From NCBI RefSeq assembly GCF_004827385.1, contig NZ_SRXN01000017.1:1-64000 (forward strand): a stretch of DNA of 64,000 bases, given 5' to 3'. The position numbers and the translations under genes are program-made. The notes under the pieces are model-generated. The model was not told the DNA's origin, did not search any database, and saw nothing but the letters and a program-made list of their open reading frames with translations. Numbering within the stretch: position 1 is the first letter of the stretch; each line of letters begins with the position of its first letter. Shown here piece after piece: positions 45,733-54,911 of this stretch. This stretch comes from Ensifer sp. MPMI2T (GTDB taxonomy: Bacteria > Pseudomonadota > Alphaproteobacteria > Rhizobiales > Rhizobiaceae).

Positions 45733-46374
45733 ATGACGAACGTCCGCACCTACAACAGCCCCTTGCGCGCAGAAAAGGCACGTGAGACGCGGGAAGCTAT
45801 CCTGACCGCGCTGTTCGAGTTGATGGACACCGCGGGCGCCGCGGACGATGTCTCCACGGAAGCGATCGCGCAAAAGGCTGGGGTGCAGCGCAGGACAATC
45901 TTTCGTCATTTCGCGACCAAGGACGAAATGCTCGCCGCTTTTTGGCCGTGGCTTAACGCCCGAATCGGCACGTCTGCGACGCCGTTGACGTTGAAAGAAG
46001 TCGTCGATGGCCCACGACAAACCTTTCCGCACTTCGACATGCACGAACCAGCGATCCGCGCCTCGTTGCATTCCAAGGCCGGTCGCGAGATGCGGATCGG
46101 TACAGTTGCGGCCCGCCGCGCGCATTTCGCGCGCGCATTGGCTCCAGCCATTGCTTCCGTTCCGGCCTCAGAGGCCTGGAAGGTCGAGGCACTGGCGCAC
46201 TTGCTCTTCTCGGCCTCCGCATGGGAGGTTCTGAAGGACTATGGCGGTCTCACCGGCGCCCAGGCCGGTGAGACAGCATCCTGGGCGCTTGAGGTGATCC
46301 TGTCCGCGGTCGCTTCTGGCCACGCACCAGCGGACGTCGCATCGCAACCAAAGGAGACAAGCGATGAAGTTTGA
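45733..46374 (+). CDS. TetR-family transcriptional regulator
   Basis: ATG 45733 follows GGAGCGAG by about 6 nt; 213 residues. The N-terminal helix-turn-helix (REAILTALFELMDTAG, then STEAIAQKAGVQRRTIFRHFATKDEML) is typical TetR; the C-terminal ligand domain is helical. It overlaps the following cupin gene by 11 nt, so both are translated from one message and the regulator probably controls this small operon. Ligand unknown. The 45536-45732 spacer upstream holds no other gene. Confidence 0.92.
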   Translation: MTNVRTYNSPLRAEKARETREAILTALFELMDTAGAADDVSTEAIAQKAGVQRRTIFRHFATKDEMLAAFWPWLNARIGTSATPLTLKEVVDGPRQTFPHFDMHEPAIRASLHSKAGREMRIGTVAARRAHFARALAPAIASVPASEAWKVEALAHLLFSASAWEVLKDYGGLTGAQAGETASWALEVILSAVASGHAPADVASQPKETSDEV

Positions 46375-46816
46375 CGTCACTACCCCTGAAAGCGGCGAGA
46401 CCCTCTGGGTCGTTGCCGACCGCATCCGGTTTCTTGGCGGCATCGCGGGCTCAGGCCTCCAACTGATCGAGGTTGAGATTCCGCCGGGCTCCGGTACCCC
46501 TCCCCATACCCACGCTTCGCCCGAAGTGTTCTACGTGACGGACGGGGAGGTAACGGTTCGCCGCTTTGTGGCCGATGGTCCGCCGGAAGTGACGGTTGCG
46601 GGACCCCGCACCGCGATCCATATCGGCTCGATGACGCCGCACAACTATTCGAACGACAGCGGCCGCACGGCACGAATGCTCGTCCTCCTCGAATCTTCCA
46701 TGATCGCCTTCTTCCGCGAGATCGGCACCAGCGAACCACAGTCGCAGCCGGACTTCGCCCGGATCGGCTCAGCCATGCAACGGCATGGCATCGAGGCGCT
46801 GACGATTGCGGCTTGA
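46364..46816 (+). CDS. Cupin-domain protein
   Basis: A 150-residue protein with ATG inside the last codons of the TetR gene. Cupin motif 1 is PPGSGTPPHTHASPEVFYVTDGEVTV (written here as G-x5-H-T-H-x3-E-x6-G), and motif 2 contains IGSMTPHNYSND. The His-x-His...Glu...His metal site is intact. It resembles quercetinase-like single-domain cupins with unknown substrates. Co-transcription with TetR suggests a role in removing the regulator's ligand. Confidence 0.88.
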   Translation: MKFDVTTPESGETLWVVADRIRFLGGIAGSGLQLIEVEIPPGSGTPPHTHASPEVFYVTDGEVTVRRFVADGPPEVTVAGPRTAIHIGSMTPHNYSNDSGRTARMLVLLESSMIAFFREIGTSEPQSQPDFARIGSAMQRHGIEALTIAA

Positions 46817-46901
46817 GTGGCGTTGCCGCTACACAAGTCCCTCCTGCCTACCAAGCCTTGCGCCCGCTTGAGTGATAACGGGCGTTACCGAAGTGGTCGT
46901 T

Positions 46902-47564
46902 CTACCTAGGCCGGACTCCATTCAGGAAGACCTCTACGGCGGAAGCGACCGCCTCCCGCGCCTCTTCGTCCGACGGCGGAGGGCGGAATGCAAGAATGAC
47001 CTGAAGAAGGTTGTCGCGGATCATGCCGACAAAATGCCCGGCGAGCCGCCGGCAATCATCAGACCGAATTTCGCCTCGCCCCCTGGCGATTTCAAGGACC
47101 TCGGCGAGACGGGACGTGGCCCGGCCCGGCCCTTGTTCATAGAACGCCTTGACAAGATCAGGGAAGCGGTTGGCCTCGGTGATGGCAATTCGGTAAATGC
47201 CGATCAAGGTGGGCGACATGTAAAGGCCCATGAGACGCTGACCAAATGCTGTCAGGGTTTCCTCCAGATCGTGCCCTTCGATTTCCTCGATAACCAGGGT
47301 GGACAGCAGCTTATCCGCGCTCTCGGCGACGATGGCGGAGAACAGGCCCTCCTTGTTGCCGAACTCATTGTAGATGTTGCGCTTCGATCCGCCGGCACGC
47401 TCGATGATCGCGTCGATGCTCGTCGCCGCGTAGCCTTGCTCGAAAAAGACCTCGGCCGCCGCTTGAAGAATGGCTTGCCGGCGATTTTTCAATCGCCCTG
47501 ATTTTGCTGCAACCACTGCCTCTGACTTCCCCTGTTGATACACCTCTTGAGTGGTAATTGTCAT
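46902..47564 (-). CDS. TetR-family transcriptional regulator
   Basis: From ATG 47562-47564, 220 residues. Helix-turn-helix at about 22-66 (RRQAILQAAAEVFFEQGYAATS, then IIERAGGSKRNIYNEFGNKEGLF), followed by a C-terminal effector domain of the TetR_C type (GRATSRLAEVLEIARGRGEI). No good ribosome site precedes this ATG, so the start may be elsewhere. The start region contains GTAATGACAATTAC, an imperfect inverted repeat that could be an autoregulatory operator. It faces the TetR-cupin pair; its target is unknown. Confidence 0.85.
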   Translation of the reverse strand: MTITTQEVYQQGKSEAVVAAKSGRLKNRRQAILQAAAEVFFEQGYAATSIDAIIERAGGSKRNIYNEFGNKEGLFSAIVAESADKLLSTLVIEEIEGHDLEETLTAFGQRLMGLYMSPTLIGIYRIAITEANRFPDLVKAFYEQGPGRATSRLAEVLEIARGRGEIRSDDCRRLAGHFVGMIRDNLLQVILAFRPPPSDEEAREAVASAVEVFLNGVRPR

Positions 47565-47780
47565 TACCGAGGATGTCAATCGCCTTGGCTCTGGACGAAC
47601 GGGCTCTGTTCGCAGCGGCATTGATTGGGCGGGACCGATCTTGTTCCCACTCCGCGCCACGATGCTCACCACATCCAACCGTCATGAAGGGCGAAATAAT
47701 CTCTTCCCAATTTACGGTTGAAATCAGGGACATCTCGGCTAAGCTATCTGCGGCACCGAGGCATTACACAGATCCGACTC

Positions 47781-47884
47781 CTGCATGTTTCCTTAAATCG
47801 GATCCGATTTAAGAATGAAAACATGCAGCAATTTAAAGTGCTACAGCGTCCTTTGCGCGTCTGATAAGACGCGCGGCGCTGTAG
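47781..47884 (+). repeat. RIME-like intergenic repeat, copy 4 (full length)
   Basis: Almost identical to copy 1 at 21420: CTGCATGTTTCCTTAAATCG stem, then GTGCTACAGCGTCC and GACGCGCGGCGCTGTAG. It lies just upstream of the ABC binding-protein gene. Apart from it, 47565-47925 shows no gene. Confidence 0.85.
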
Positions 47885-47925
47885 TGTCGGAGATGGTGTA
47901 ATCTGGCGACCAATTGGGATGTGCG

Positions 47926-49161
47926 GTGCCCCGTTTCCTCATATTGTTTATCTCTGCCCTTCTTGCGGTTCCGAGCCTCTCCGGCGCCGTTGCGCAGGAG
48001 TCTTCGCCCGGGCCGGCCGAAAAGACGGCTACAGCTAAACAGGTTTTGGAGATCAAGCTCGGCTATCTTCGCGCCTATGCACCGCAACTCGCGCTGTCGG
48101 TGCTGGACGTGCCGCCGCGCGACGAAGGTGTCGCGGGGGCAAAGGTCGCGATCGGCGACAACAACACGACTGGTAGGTTCCTCGGACAGAAGTTTACCCT
48201 CGATGTGTCCGAGGTGAAGCCCGATGCCGACGTCGTGCCGGCCTTTACCGACATGATGTCGAAGGGCGTCCTTTACATTCTCGCCGATCTCTCCGCCGCG
48301 CAGCTTCTGTCGATTGCCGATCTCGCTCGAGACAGGGGCATTCTGATCTTCAACGTTGGCTCGACTGACGATCGTCTGCGTGAGGAGGACTGCCGGGCGA
48401 ATGTCTTCCACACTGCGCCGACGCGCACCATGCTCGCCGATGGCCTGGCGCAGTATCTGATCTGGAAACAGTGGCGGCGATGGGTGCTGGCCTACGGCTC
48501 CCATGAGCCCGACAAGCTGTTTGCCGATGCGCTCCGCCGTGCCGCAACCCGCTTCGGCGGCGAGATCGTCGCGCAAAAGGAGTTCACCGACACCGGCACA
48601 GCGCGACGGACAGATACCGGTGTGGTTCAGATCCAACGACAGATGCCGGTTTTCACACAGAATTTCCCCGATCACGATGTGCTGCTCGTGGCCGACGAAA
48701 GCGAGGTTTTCGGATCCTATGTGCCGTTCCGGACCTGGATTCCGCGCCCGGTAGCCGGGACCGCCGGCCTGATCCCTTCCGCCTGGCATCCGGCCAGCGA
48801 GCAATGGGGCGGCACGCAGATACAGAACCGCTTTGCCAAGGCGAATGGCAGACGAATGTTGTCGAAGGATATGGCCGCGTGGACGGCGGCGAGGATTGTC
48901 GGCGATGCCGCCACGCGCACGCAAAGTGCTGATCCTGAAAAGCTTGCGGCCTTCATTCGCGCCGACGATTTTTCGATCGCCGCCTTCAAGGGGCAGAGGC
49001 TGACCTTCCGCAGATGGAACTGGCAGTTGCGCCAGCCGATTTTCCTCGGAGACGGCCGTTCCGTCGTATCGACGTCGCCGCAGGAGGGATTCCTGCATCA
49101 GGTCTCCGAACTCGACACGCTCGGAATCGATCAGTCGGAGACCCAATGCGCGCTGCAATAG
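47926..49161 (+). CDS. Periplasmic binding protein of PQQ-dehydrogenase-associated ABC system
   Basis: I start at GTG 47926 (TTGGGA about 8 nt upstream); 411 residues with a signal peptide (FLILFISALLAVPSLSGAVA). The rest has a branched-chain amino-acid-type periplasmic binding fold (type I): KPDADVVPAFTDMMSKGV, ILADLSAAQLLSIADLARDRG, TAPTRTMLADGLAQYL. Proteins of this kind accompany PQQ-dependent alcohol dehydrogenases, and similar genes belong to the lanthanide-uptake (lut) type cluster of methylotrophs. It precedes a beta-propeller, ATPase and permease, and lies 7 kb from xoxF. Cargo (lanthanide chelate, alcohol-related compound or PQQ) is not readable. Confidence 0.85.
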   Translation: MPRFLILFISALLAVPSLSGAVAQESSPGPAEKTATAKQVLEIKLGYLRAYAPQLALSVLDVPPRDEGVAGAKVAIGDNNTTGRFLGQKFTLDVSEVKPDADVVPAFTDMMSKGVLYILADLSAAQLLSIADLARDRGILIFNVGSTDDRLREEDCRANVFHTAPTRTMLADGLAQYLIWKQWRRWVLAYGSHEPDKLFADALRRAATRFGGEIVAQKEFTDTGTARRTDTGVVQIQRQMPVFTQNFPDHDVLLVADESEVFGSYVPFRTWIPRPVAGTAGLIPSAWHPASEQWGGTQIQNRFAKANGRRMLSKDMAAWTAARIVGDAATRTQSADPEKLAAFIRADDFSIAAFKGQRLTFRRWNWQLRQPIFLGDGRSVVSTSPQEGFLHQVSELDTLGIDQSETQCALQ

Positions 49162-49162
49162 C

Positions 49163-49264
49163 CTACAACGCCGCGCGTCCAATCGGATACGCAAGGGGCG
49201 CTGTAGCACTTTTGAAATGCTGCATGATTTTGTCCTTAAATCGACGATTTAAGGAATCATGCAG
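49163..49264 (-). repeat. RIME-like intergenic repeat, copy 5 (inverted)
   Basis: The same element as copies 1 and 4 in opposite orientation: CTACAACGCCGCGCGTCC, GCGCTGTAGCAC, then CCTTAAATCGACGATTTAAGG and CATGCAG. It ends 19 nt before the ATG of the beta-propeller gene, so it lies in that gene's leader. Confidence 0.82.
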
Positions 49265-49283
49265 TAGAAAGGGAGAGAGCCAG

Positions 49284-50261
49284 ATGCTGCGGAGACTGAC
49301 CCTTCTTTCGGCCGGACTTGTTGTGGCAGCAGGCATGGGTTCGCCAGCATTCGCCTACATGGTCTATGTCTCCAACGAGAAGGACAACACGGTAACCGTC
49401 GTCGACTCGACCACGATGCAGGTGGTCCGCACAATCGATGTCGGCCAGCGGCCGCGCGGCATCACGATTTCGCACGACGGCAAGTTCATCTATCTCTGCG
49501 CAAGCGACGACGACACGATCGAGATCATCGATACAGCCACGTCCGAGATCGTCGGAACGCTGCCGTCCGGACCTGACCCCGAGCTGTTCGTCCTCTCTCC
49601 CGACGGCCAGACGCTCTACGTCGCCAATGAGGACGACAATCTCGTCACCGTCATCGACCTTGAGAGCAAGAGCGTGGCGATGGAGGTGCCCGTTGGCGTC
49701 GAACCCGAGGGAATGGGCATCAGCCCGGACGGCAAGTCGTTGGTCAACACATCGGAGACGACCAACATGGCGCACTTCATCGACACCGAGACCCACGAGA
49801 TCACCGACAATATCCTCGTCGATGCCAGGCCACGCTTCGCTGAGTTCAAGCCTGACAATTCGGAGGTCTGGGTCAGCGCCGAAATCGGCGGCACCGTCTC
49901 CGTTATCGATAATGCAAGCCGTGAGGTGAAACACAAGATCACCTTCGAGATTCCCGGCTTGCGTGCGGAAGCGATCCAGCCCGTCGGCGTGCGCATCACT
50001 GCCGACGGCAAGAAAGCCTATGTGGCGCTCGGCCCCGCCAATCGCGTCGCCGTGGTCAATGCGGAGACCTACGAAGTCGAAAAATACGTGCTCGTCGGAC
50101 AGCGGGTCTGGCAACTCGCCTTCACGCCCGACCAGAAAACGATCATCAGCACCAACGGAGTTTCGAACGACATCACCTTCATCGACGTTGCCACCGACGA
50201 AGCCGTTCAGTCGGTGACCGTTGGCGCACTGCCCTGGGGGGTGGTCGTCAGCCCGAACTAA
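49284..50261 (+). CDS. Exported YVTN-type beta-propeller protein (PQQ-associated)
   Basis: ATG 49284 follows GGGAGAGAG; 325 residues with a signal peptide ending near SPAFAYMVYVSNE. Repeats of about 42 residues (VYVSNEKDNTVTVVD, IYLCASDDDTIEIID, LYVANEDDNLVTVIDLES, VWVSAEIGGTVSVID, AYVALGPANRVAVVN) form a seven-bladed propeller. Proteins of this kind occur with PQQ-dependent dehydrogenases and in the lanthanide-uptake cluster (LutD-like) of Methylorubrum. It probably lies in the periplasm and binds or passes on a metal or cofactor; this is inference. It is followed by an ATPase. Confidence 0.88.
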   Translation: MLRRLTLLSAGLVVAAGMGSPAFAYMVYVSNEKDNTVTVVDSTTMQVVRTIDVGQRPRGITISHDGKFIYLCASDDDTIEIIDTATSEIVGTLPSGPDPELFVLSPDGQTLYVANEDDNLVTVIDLESKSVAMEVPVGVEPEGMGISPDGKSLVNTSETTNMAHFIDTETHEITDNILVDARPRFAEFKPDNSEVWVSAEIGGTVSVIDNASREVKHKITFEIPGLRAEAIQPVGVRITADGKKAYVALGPANRVAVVNAETYEVEKYVLVGQRVWQLAFTPDQKTIISTNGVSNDITFIDVATDEAVQSVTVGALPWGVVVSPN

Positions 50262-50408
50262 CGCGGTAAGCCCTTCAGTCAGAAAGGAGTAGGCTACACG
50301 TGGTCCGTTCCGTTCCCGATCTTGCCGAGAAAGGTTTGCAAGAAACGATCACCATCACATAGGCTGGGATGTGGGCTAACTTGGCTGGTCGCGGAGGAGC
50401 ACGAAACC

Positions 50409-51197
50409 ATGCAGCATGTGAAGGCCAATGATGGAGTGAGCTTGCCTGCCGCACTTGATGTGTCGGGGGTTAACCACTCCTACGGCCAGAAGCAGGTTCT
50501 GTCAGATATTTCCTTTTCCATCGCGCCGCAACGCTTTACCGTCCTGCTCGGCCTCAACGGCGCCGGCAAGACGACGTTGTTCTCCTTGATCAGCCATCTC
50601 TACAACACCCGCCACGGCACGATCCGTATCTTCGGCCACGACGTCGGCCGGGAACCGGGCGAGGCACTGCGTCGGCTGGGCATCGTGTTTCAGGCGCGCA
50701 CGCTCGATCTCGACCTCAGCGTCTACCAGAATCTTTCCTACCACGCCTCGCTGCACGGCATCGGGCGAAGAGAGGCCCTGTCGCGGATCAAGTCGCTGCT
50801 TGCCCAGATCGACATGAGCGAACGCTTGTATGACAAGGCACGCAGCCTTTCCGGCGGGCAGATGCGCCGCATTGAGATTGCGCGGGCTCTGTTGCATCGT
50901 CCGCCGCTTCTCTTGCTCGACGAGGCGACAGTTGGGCTGGATATCCGGTCGCGTGCCGAGATCCTTGCCACGATCCGTAAGCTGGTGATTACCGATGGCA
51001 TCAGCGTCTTCTGGGCGACCCACCTCATCGACGAGGTGGAGGAAACCGATCACGTCATCATACTCGACAAGGGCCGGGTCCTTGCGGACGGCAGAGTGGA
51101 CGACGTCGTCCGTTCCTGTGGCGCGAGCAGCATTCGGGAAGCCTTCGCGACGCTGACCGGGGTCGCTTCGGTGCCGGCCGGGGGAGAAAGTCGATGA
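50409..51197 (+). CDS. ABC transporter ATPase of PQQ-associated system
   Basis: ATG 50409, 262 residues. Walker A LGLNGAGKTT, Q-loop FQARTLD, signature LSGGQMRRIEIAR, Walker B LLLLDEATVGLD and switch His in ATHLIDEVEET. The pattern (VFQARTLDLDLSVYQNL) belongs to the ATPase that accompanies PQQ-dependent alcohol oxidation clusters (LutE/PedB-like). Its stop overlaps the permease start (ATGA at 51194-51197). It energises the permease that follows, with the binding protein at 47926. Confidence 0.93.
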   Translation: MQHVKANDGVSLPAALDVSGVNHSYGQKQVLSDISFSIAPQRFTVLLGLNGAGKTTLFSLISHLYNTRHGTIRIFGHDVGREPGEALRRLGIVFQARTLDLDLSVYQNLSYHASLHGIGRREALSRIKSLLAQIDMSERLYDKARSLSGGQMRRIEIARALLHRPPLLLLDEATVGLDIRSRAEILATIRKLVITDGISVFWATHLIDEVEETDHVIILDKGRVLADGRVDDVVRSCGASSIREAFATLTGVASVPAGGESR

Positions 51198-52057
51198 CCT
51201 TGCAATCTGCCACCGGACCTGTTCCCACCATTGAGCGCGGCTTCAGCGCCCGCCAATATCTCGTATGCCTGAAAGGCATCCTGATCCGGGAAGGGCTCCG
51301 TTTTCTCAATCAGCGAGAGCGCTTCATCTCGTCGCTGGTTCGACCGCTGCTGTGGCTCTTCGTGTTTGCCGCCGGCTTCCGCCAGGTGCTCGGGGTCTCC
51401 ATTATCCCGCCCTACAAAACCTACGTGCTGTACGAGGTCTATATCACGCCGGGCCTCTGCGGCATGATCCTATTGTTCAGCGGCATGCAGTCGTCGCTCT
51501 CAATGGTCTACGACCGGGAAATGGGCAACATGCGGACCCTGCTGGTCAGCCCGTTTCCGCGCTGGTTCCTGCTGGTCTCGAAGCTGCTTGCTGGCGTCAC
51601 CGTATCGATCATGCAGGTCTATGCCTTTCTCGCCATCGCCTGGTTCTGGGGCGTCAAGCCGCCATGGACCGGCTACTTCATGGTCCTGCCGGCGCTCTTC
51701 CTTTCAGGGATGATGCTGTGCTCGCTCGGCATGCTTCTGTCGTCGATGATCAAGCAACTGGAGAATTTCGCGGGGATCATGAACTTTGTGATCTTCCCGA
51801 TGTATTTCGCCTCTCCCGCGCTCTATCCCCTATGGCGCATTCAGGAATCGAGCCCGCTTCTCCACAAGATCTGCCTCGCAAACCCGTTCACTTACGCGGT
51901 CGAACTGATCCGCTTCGCGCTTTATGGGCAGGTCGACTGGGGATCGCTCATGCTGGTGGTTGCATTCACCATAGTGTTCCTGGGCGGTGCGGTCCTCGCC
52001 TATGATCCATCGATCGGCTTGCTCAGCCGCAAGCAGGATACTGGAGGAAATGCCTGA
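51194..52057 (+). CDS. ABC-2-type permease of PQQ-associated system
   Basis: A 287-residue protein with about six membrane helices: LLWLFVFAAGFRQVL, TPGLCGMILLFSGMQ, LLAGVTVSIMQVYAFLAIAW, MVLPALFLSGMMLCSLGMLL, and near the end LMLVVAFTIVFLGG. ABC-2 signature region is GNMRTLLVSPFPRWFLL. ABC-2 permeases usually export, though these clusters combine one with a binding protein, so direction is uncertain. Its stop overlaps the start of the exported-protein gene (TGATG at 52056-52060). Confidence 0.92.
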   Translation: MTLQSATGPVPTIERGFSARQYLVCLKGILIREGLRFLNQRERFISSLVRPLLWLFVFAAGFRQVLGVSIIPPYKTYVLYEVYITPGLCGMILLFSGMQSSLSMVYDREMGNMRTLLVSPFPRWFLLVSKLLAGVTVSIMQVYAFLAIAWFWGVKPPWTGYFMVLPALFLSGMMLCSLGMLLSSMIKQLENFAGIMNFVIFPMYFASPALYPLWRIQESSPLLHKICLANPFTYAVELIRFALYGQVDWGSLMLVVAFTIVFLGGAVLAYDPSIGLLSRKQDTGGNA

Positions 52058-52689
52058 TGCGGCGGCCACTGCGGATGCTTTTCATCCCCGCCGCGGCAGT
52101 CGCTGCGATCGCCGCGTGGCCCGTGATGGCCGCGCAGGGGGACGATCCGGATTGGCCGTGCATCCAGCGCAAGGTTCCGGAACTTTCGCTCGGCCAGGTA
52201 TGGACCGGTGCAGACCTGCCGCAGGCGGCCCGCGGCTGGTCCAAGGATCCCGGTATTTCTGCTCTGGTGACCGAGCTGTCGGCGCGTCGCGTGCCGCTTC
52301 CAGAGGCGCAGCAAAAGATCAAGAGCTACACGGAAAGTCTGCCGCTGGGCGAGAGAGAACGGCGCATGACCATGCTCGTGCAGGGGCTTTTCGATCACAT
52401 GAACCGGGAGCGCTCGGACGTCATCGCCGGTATTGCACGTTACGCCCACAGGCAGAGGGACATGGCGACAATCCTGCGGCAGGAGGCTTCTGCCGTGGAT
52501 GCCTTGCGGGCGAAACCCGATGCCGACCCGAACGAGTTGACAGCGCGGAGCGATCGGCTCGTGTTTCAGACACGCATTTTTCAGGAGCGGGCGGAGTCCC
52601 TGAGCTTTGTCTGCGAGGTGCCGACGCTGATCGAGCAGCGCTTGTACGCCTTGACCAAGGCGATTGCGGAAGCACTGAAAGACCAGTGA
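52057..52689 (+). CDS. Exported helical protein of unknown function, PQQ/ABC operon
   Basis: ATG 52057 overlaps the permease stop; 210 residues. Signal peptide (LFIPAAAVAAIAAWPVMA, then AQGDDPDWPC). The mature protein is mainly alpha-helical with few conserved-looking motifs (WPCIQRKVPELSLGQVWTG, then a Leu/Arg-rich repeat-like coil) and two Cys that may pair. Such exported proteins recur after the permease in these clusters, so it may be an accessory of the transporter. I do not recognise a named family. Confidence 0.82.
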   Translation: MRRPLRMLFIPAAAVAAIAAWPVMAAQGDDPDWPCIQRKVPELSLGQVWTGADLPQAARGWSKDPGISALVTELSARRVPLPEAQQKIKSYTESLPLGERERRMTMLVQGLFDHMNRERSDVIAGIARYAHRQRDMATILRQEASAVDALRAKPDADPNELTARSDRLVFQTRIFQERAESLSFVCEVPTLIEQRLYALTKAIAEALKDQ

Positions 52690-52859
52690 GACCCCCGAAG
52701 CTTTCGCCGTTGCGGGTGAATTGACGCTCGTTTATCGCACGCGTATCCTCGCCGTAGGCTTTCCATCGGCACCTTGTGAAGGCCAATGGTCTTATCGGCA
52801 TGCTACGCATGCCAGCGAACCTGATAGCTGTGCGCGTTCCCGCAGGGAAAGGTGCTCCA

Positions 52860-53069
52860 TTGAACCTCGTCGCTCTTGTCCTGACCGTCTGCATGTTGGC
52901 CAACCCGAGCAGTTGCCGCACCGAGCACCTGTATTTCGAGACGCGCGGATCCCTTTTCCAATGCATGGTGTTGGCTCCGGCCGAGATCGCGAAGTGGTCC
53001 GAGAGCCATCCGACGCTCAAAATCGTGCGATGGAAATGTTCGTTCCCCGGCAAGGATGGGGAAACGTGA
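52860..53069 (+). CDS. Small Cys-containing exported protein, unknown function
   Basis: The most natural start is TTG 52860 with AAAGG about 8 nt before, giving 69 residues. A short hydrophobic N-terminus (NLVALVLTVCMLANPSSC) may be a signal peptide or lipoprotein-like leader, followed by EHLYFETRGSLFQCMV and IVRWKCSFP. An upstream GTG at 52776 would add 28 residues without a ribosome site. Three Cys in the mature part suggest a periplasmic disulfide. I do not know the family. Confidence 0.5.
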   Translation: MNLVALVLTVCMLANPSSCRTEHLYFETRGSLFQCMVLAPAEIAKWSESHPTLKIVRWKCSFPGKDGET

Positions 53070-53094
53070 TATTGCGTTGTTGGGAGGTGGCATC

Positions 53095-54087
53095 ATGAAC
53101 ATATCACGGCGCGCGCTCTGCGCAGCGGCTTTGCTGGCGGCTGCAAGTCCTCTGGGCTTTGATGCCTCGGCAGCTCCACCCGTTCCGAAGATACGGGTGG
53201 GGGTCCTGAAGTTCGGCACGGTGAACTGGGAGCTCGACACCATCAAGCACAACAAATTCGATGCCGCCAACGGCATCGACGTGGAAGTCGTCTATTTCGC
53301 CGGCGAGGACGCCACCAATGTGGCGATGCTTGCGGGTGACTTGGATGTCATCGTTTCCGACTGGTTGTGGGTGTCGCGCCAGCGTTCGCAGGGCGAGGAT
53401 CTGACGCTCGCGCCTTACTCGACCGCCGTTGGCGCCATCATGGTCAAGCAGGACGCGCCGATCCGTACCATCCCCGACCTCGCGGGCAAGAAAATCGGCG
53501 TCACCGGCGGATCGCTCGACAAGAGCTGGCTTCTGATCCAGGGGCTTGCGCGGCGTGACCACAAGATCGACCTGACCAAGGAGAGCGAGATTGTTTTCGG
53601 CGCCCCACCCTTGCTCTCGGAAAAGGCTGTCTCCGGCGAGCTCGATGCGGTCCTGAACTTTTGGCACTTCTGCGCCCGGCTGGAGGCAAACGGCTTCCGT
53701 CGCCTGATCGGCGCCGACGATGCGGCGAAGGCGCTCGGGGCATCGGGGCCGGTCTCGGCCTTGGGCTATGTATTCCACGACAAATGGGCGAACGAAAACC
53801 CGGATGTGGCGATGAGCTTTGTCAAGGCAAGCGCGCAGGCCAAGAAGCTCCTGGCCGAGTCCGACGCCGAATGGCAGCGTCTGGCGCCTATCATGCGAGC
53901 TGAGGGCAGGGAACTCGAGGTGCTGCGCGATCGCTATCGCGAAGGCATTCCGAGGAGGCCTCTCGCCGAAGAGGAAAGCGATGCCGCCAAGCTCTATGAA
54001 GTCCTTGCGGAGCTCGGCGGCGAGAAGCTCGTCGGCGAGGCGCGACAGATGGCTCCCGGGACGTTCTGGGCTGCATTGAAGACATGA
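53095..54087 (+). CDS. NitT/TauT-type ABC binding protein
   Basis: ATG 53095 follows GGGAGG by about 7 nt; 330 residues with a Tat-like signal (NISRRALCAAALLAAA). It has the periplasmic binding fold type II of the NMT1/SsuA/TauA family: IRVGVLKFGTVNWELD, DVIVSDWLWVSRQRSQGED, GKKIGVTGGSLDKSWLLIQ. The ligand is not evident; SRQ and DLTLAP motifs fit an anionic or planar organic ligand. Overlaps the permease gene by 4 nt. It lies inside the xox region, so its ligand may be methanol-oxidation related. Confidence 0.9.
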   Translation: MNISRRALCAAALLAAASPLGFDASAAPPVPKIRVGVLKFGTVNWELDTIKHNKFDAANGIDVEVVYFAGEDATNVAMLAGDLDVIVSDWLWVSRQRSQGEDLTLAPYSTAVGAIMVKQDAPIRTIPDLAGKKIGVTGGSLDKSWLLIQGLARRDHKIDLTKESEIVFGAPPLLSEKAVSGELDAVLNFWHFCARLEANGFRRLIGADDAAKALGASGPVSALGYVFHDKWANENPDVAMSFVKASAQAKKLLAESDAEWQRLAPIMRAEGRELEVLRDRYREGIPRRPLAEEESDAAKLYEVLAELGGEKLVGEARQMAPGTFWAALKT

Positions 54088-54911
54088 CAGCAGGATTGGG
54101 ATCGGAAAACGGCGCATCTGCAAGCCGGCGCACGCGCACGGTCCCGCGTGGGATCGGCACCGCATTGCCTGCCGCGACGGCCCTGGCGTCGCTCCTTGGA
54201 TTATGCCTGCTGTGGAGCCTTGCAGCGGAGATCTGGCCGAACCGTGCGTTTCCGCCGCCGCTCGAGGTCTGGCGGGTGCTCCTCAAGGAGGCGGCGAGCG
54301 GCGACCTTGGCTATCACCTGGCGATGACGCTTTGGCGGGTCGCAGCCGCCTACGTCATCGCCATGGTCATCGGGTCGGTCATCGGTGTGCTGCTTGGCAC
54401 GCACAGGGCGGCTGATTCCTTCTTCAATCCGTGGCTTGTCCTCTTTCTCAACCTCCCCGCCCTCGTCGTCATCGTCCTCGCCTACATTTGGTTCGGCCTG
54501 ACGGAGGCCGCCGCGATCGGCGCCGTCGCGATCAACAAGATCCCCAATGTCGTCGTCACGATGCGCGAGGGGGCGCGCGCGCTCGATCCCCGGTTTGCGG
54601 AAATGGCCACCGTCTACCGGCTCGGGCGGCTCGACCGTATCCGCCACGTTCTGATGCCGCAGTTGCAGCCCTATTTCGCCGCCGCCTCGCGCTCGGGCAT
54701 TGCACTGATCTGGAAGATCGTGCTCGTTGTCGAGCTGCTCGGCCGCTCCAGCGGTGTGGGCTTCCAGATCTATCTCTATTTTCAGATATTCGATGTTGCA
54801 GCCATCCTTGCCTACACGCTAGCTTTCGTGGCCATCATGCTGTTGATCGAACTCCTTCTGGTGCAGCCACTTGAACGACATGCAACCCGCTGGCGTCGCC
54901 GGCCCGCTTAA
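54084..54911 (+). CDS. NitT/TauT-type ABC permease
   Basis: A 275-residue permease with about six helices and the EAA-like loop REGARALDPRFAEMATVYRLGRLDRIRHVLMPQ (key residues: conserved EMA and G). It belongs to the SsuC/TauC binding-protein-dependent importers. Start ATG overlaps the preceding stop (ATGA). It pairs with the ATPase that overlaps its own 3' end by 32 nt and with the binding protein upstream. Confidence 0.93.
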   Translation: MTAGLGSENGASASRRTRTVPRGIGTALPAATALASLLGLCLLWSLAAEIWPNRAFPPPLEVWRVLLKEAASGDLGYHLAMTLWRVAAAYVIAMVIGSVIGVLLGTHRAADSFFNPWLVLFLNLPALVVIVLAYIWFGLTEAAAIGAVAINKIPNVVVTMREGARALDPRFAEMATVYRLGRLDRIRHVLMPQLQPYFAAASRSGIALIWKIVLVVELLGRSSGVGFQIYLYFQIFDVAAILAYTLAFVAIMLLIELLLVQPLERHATRWRRRPA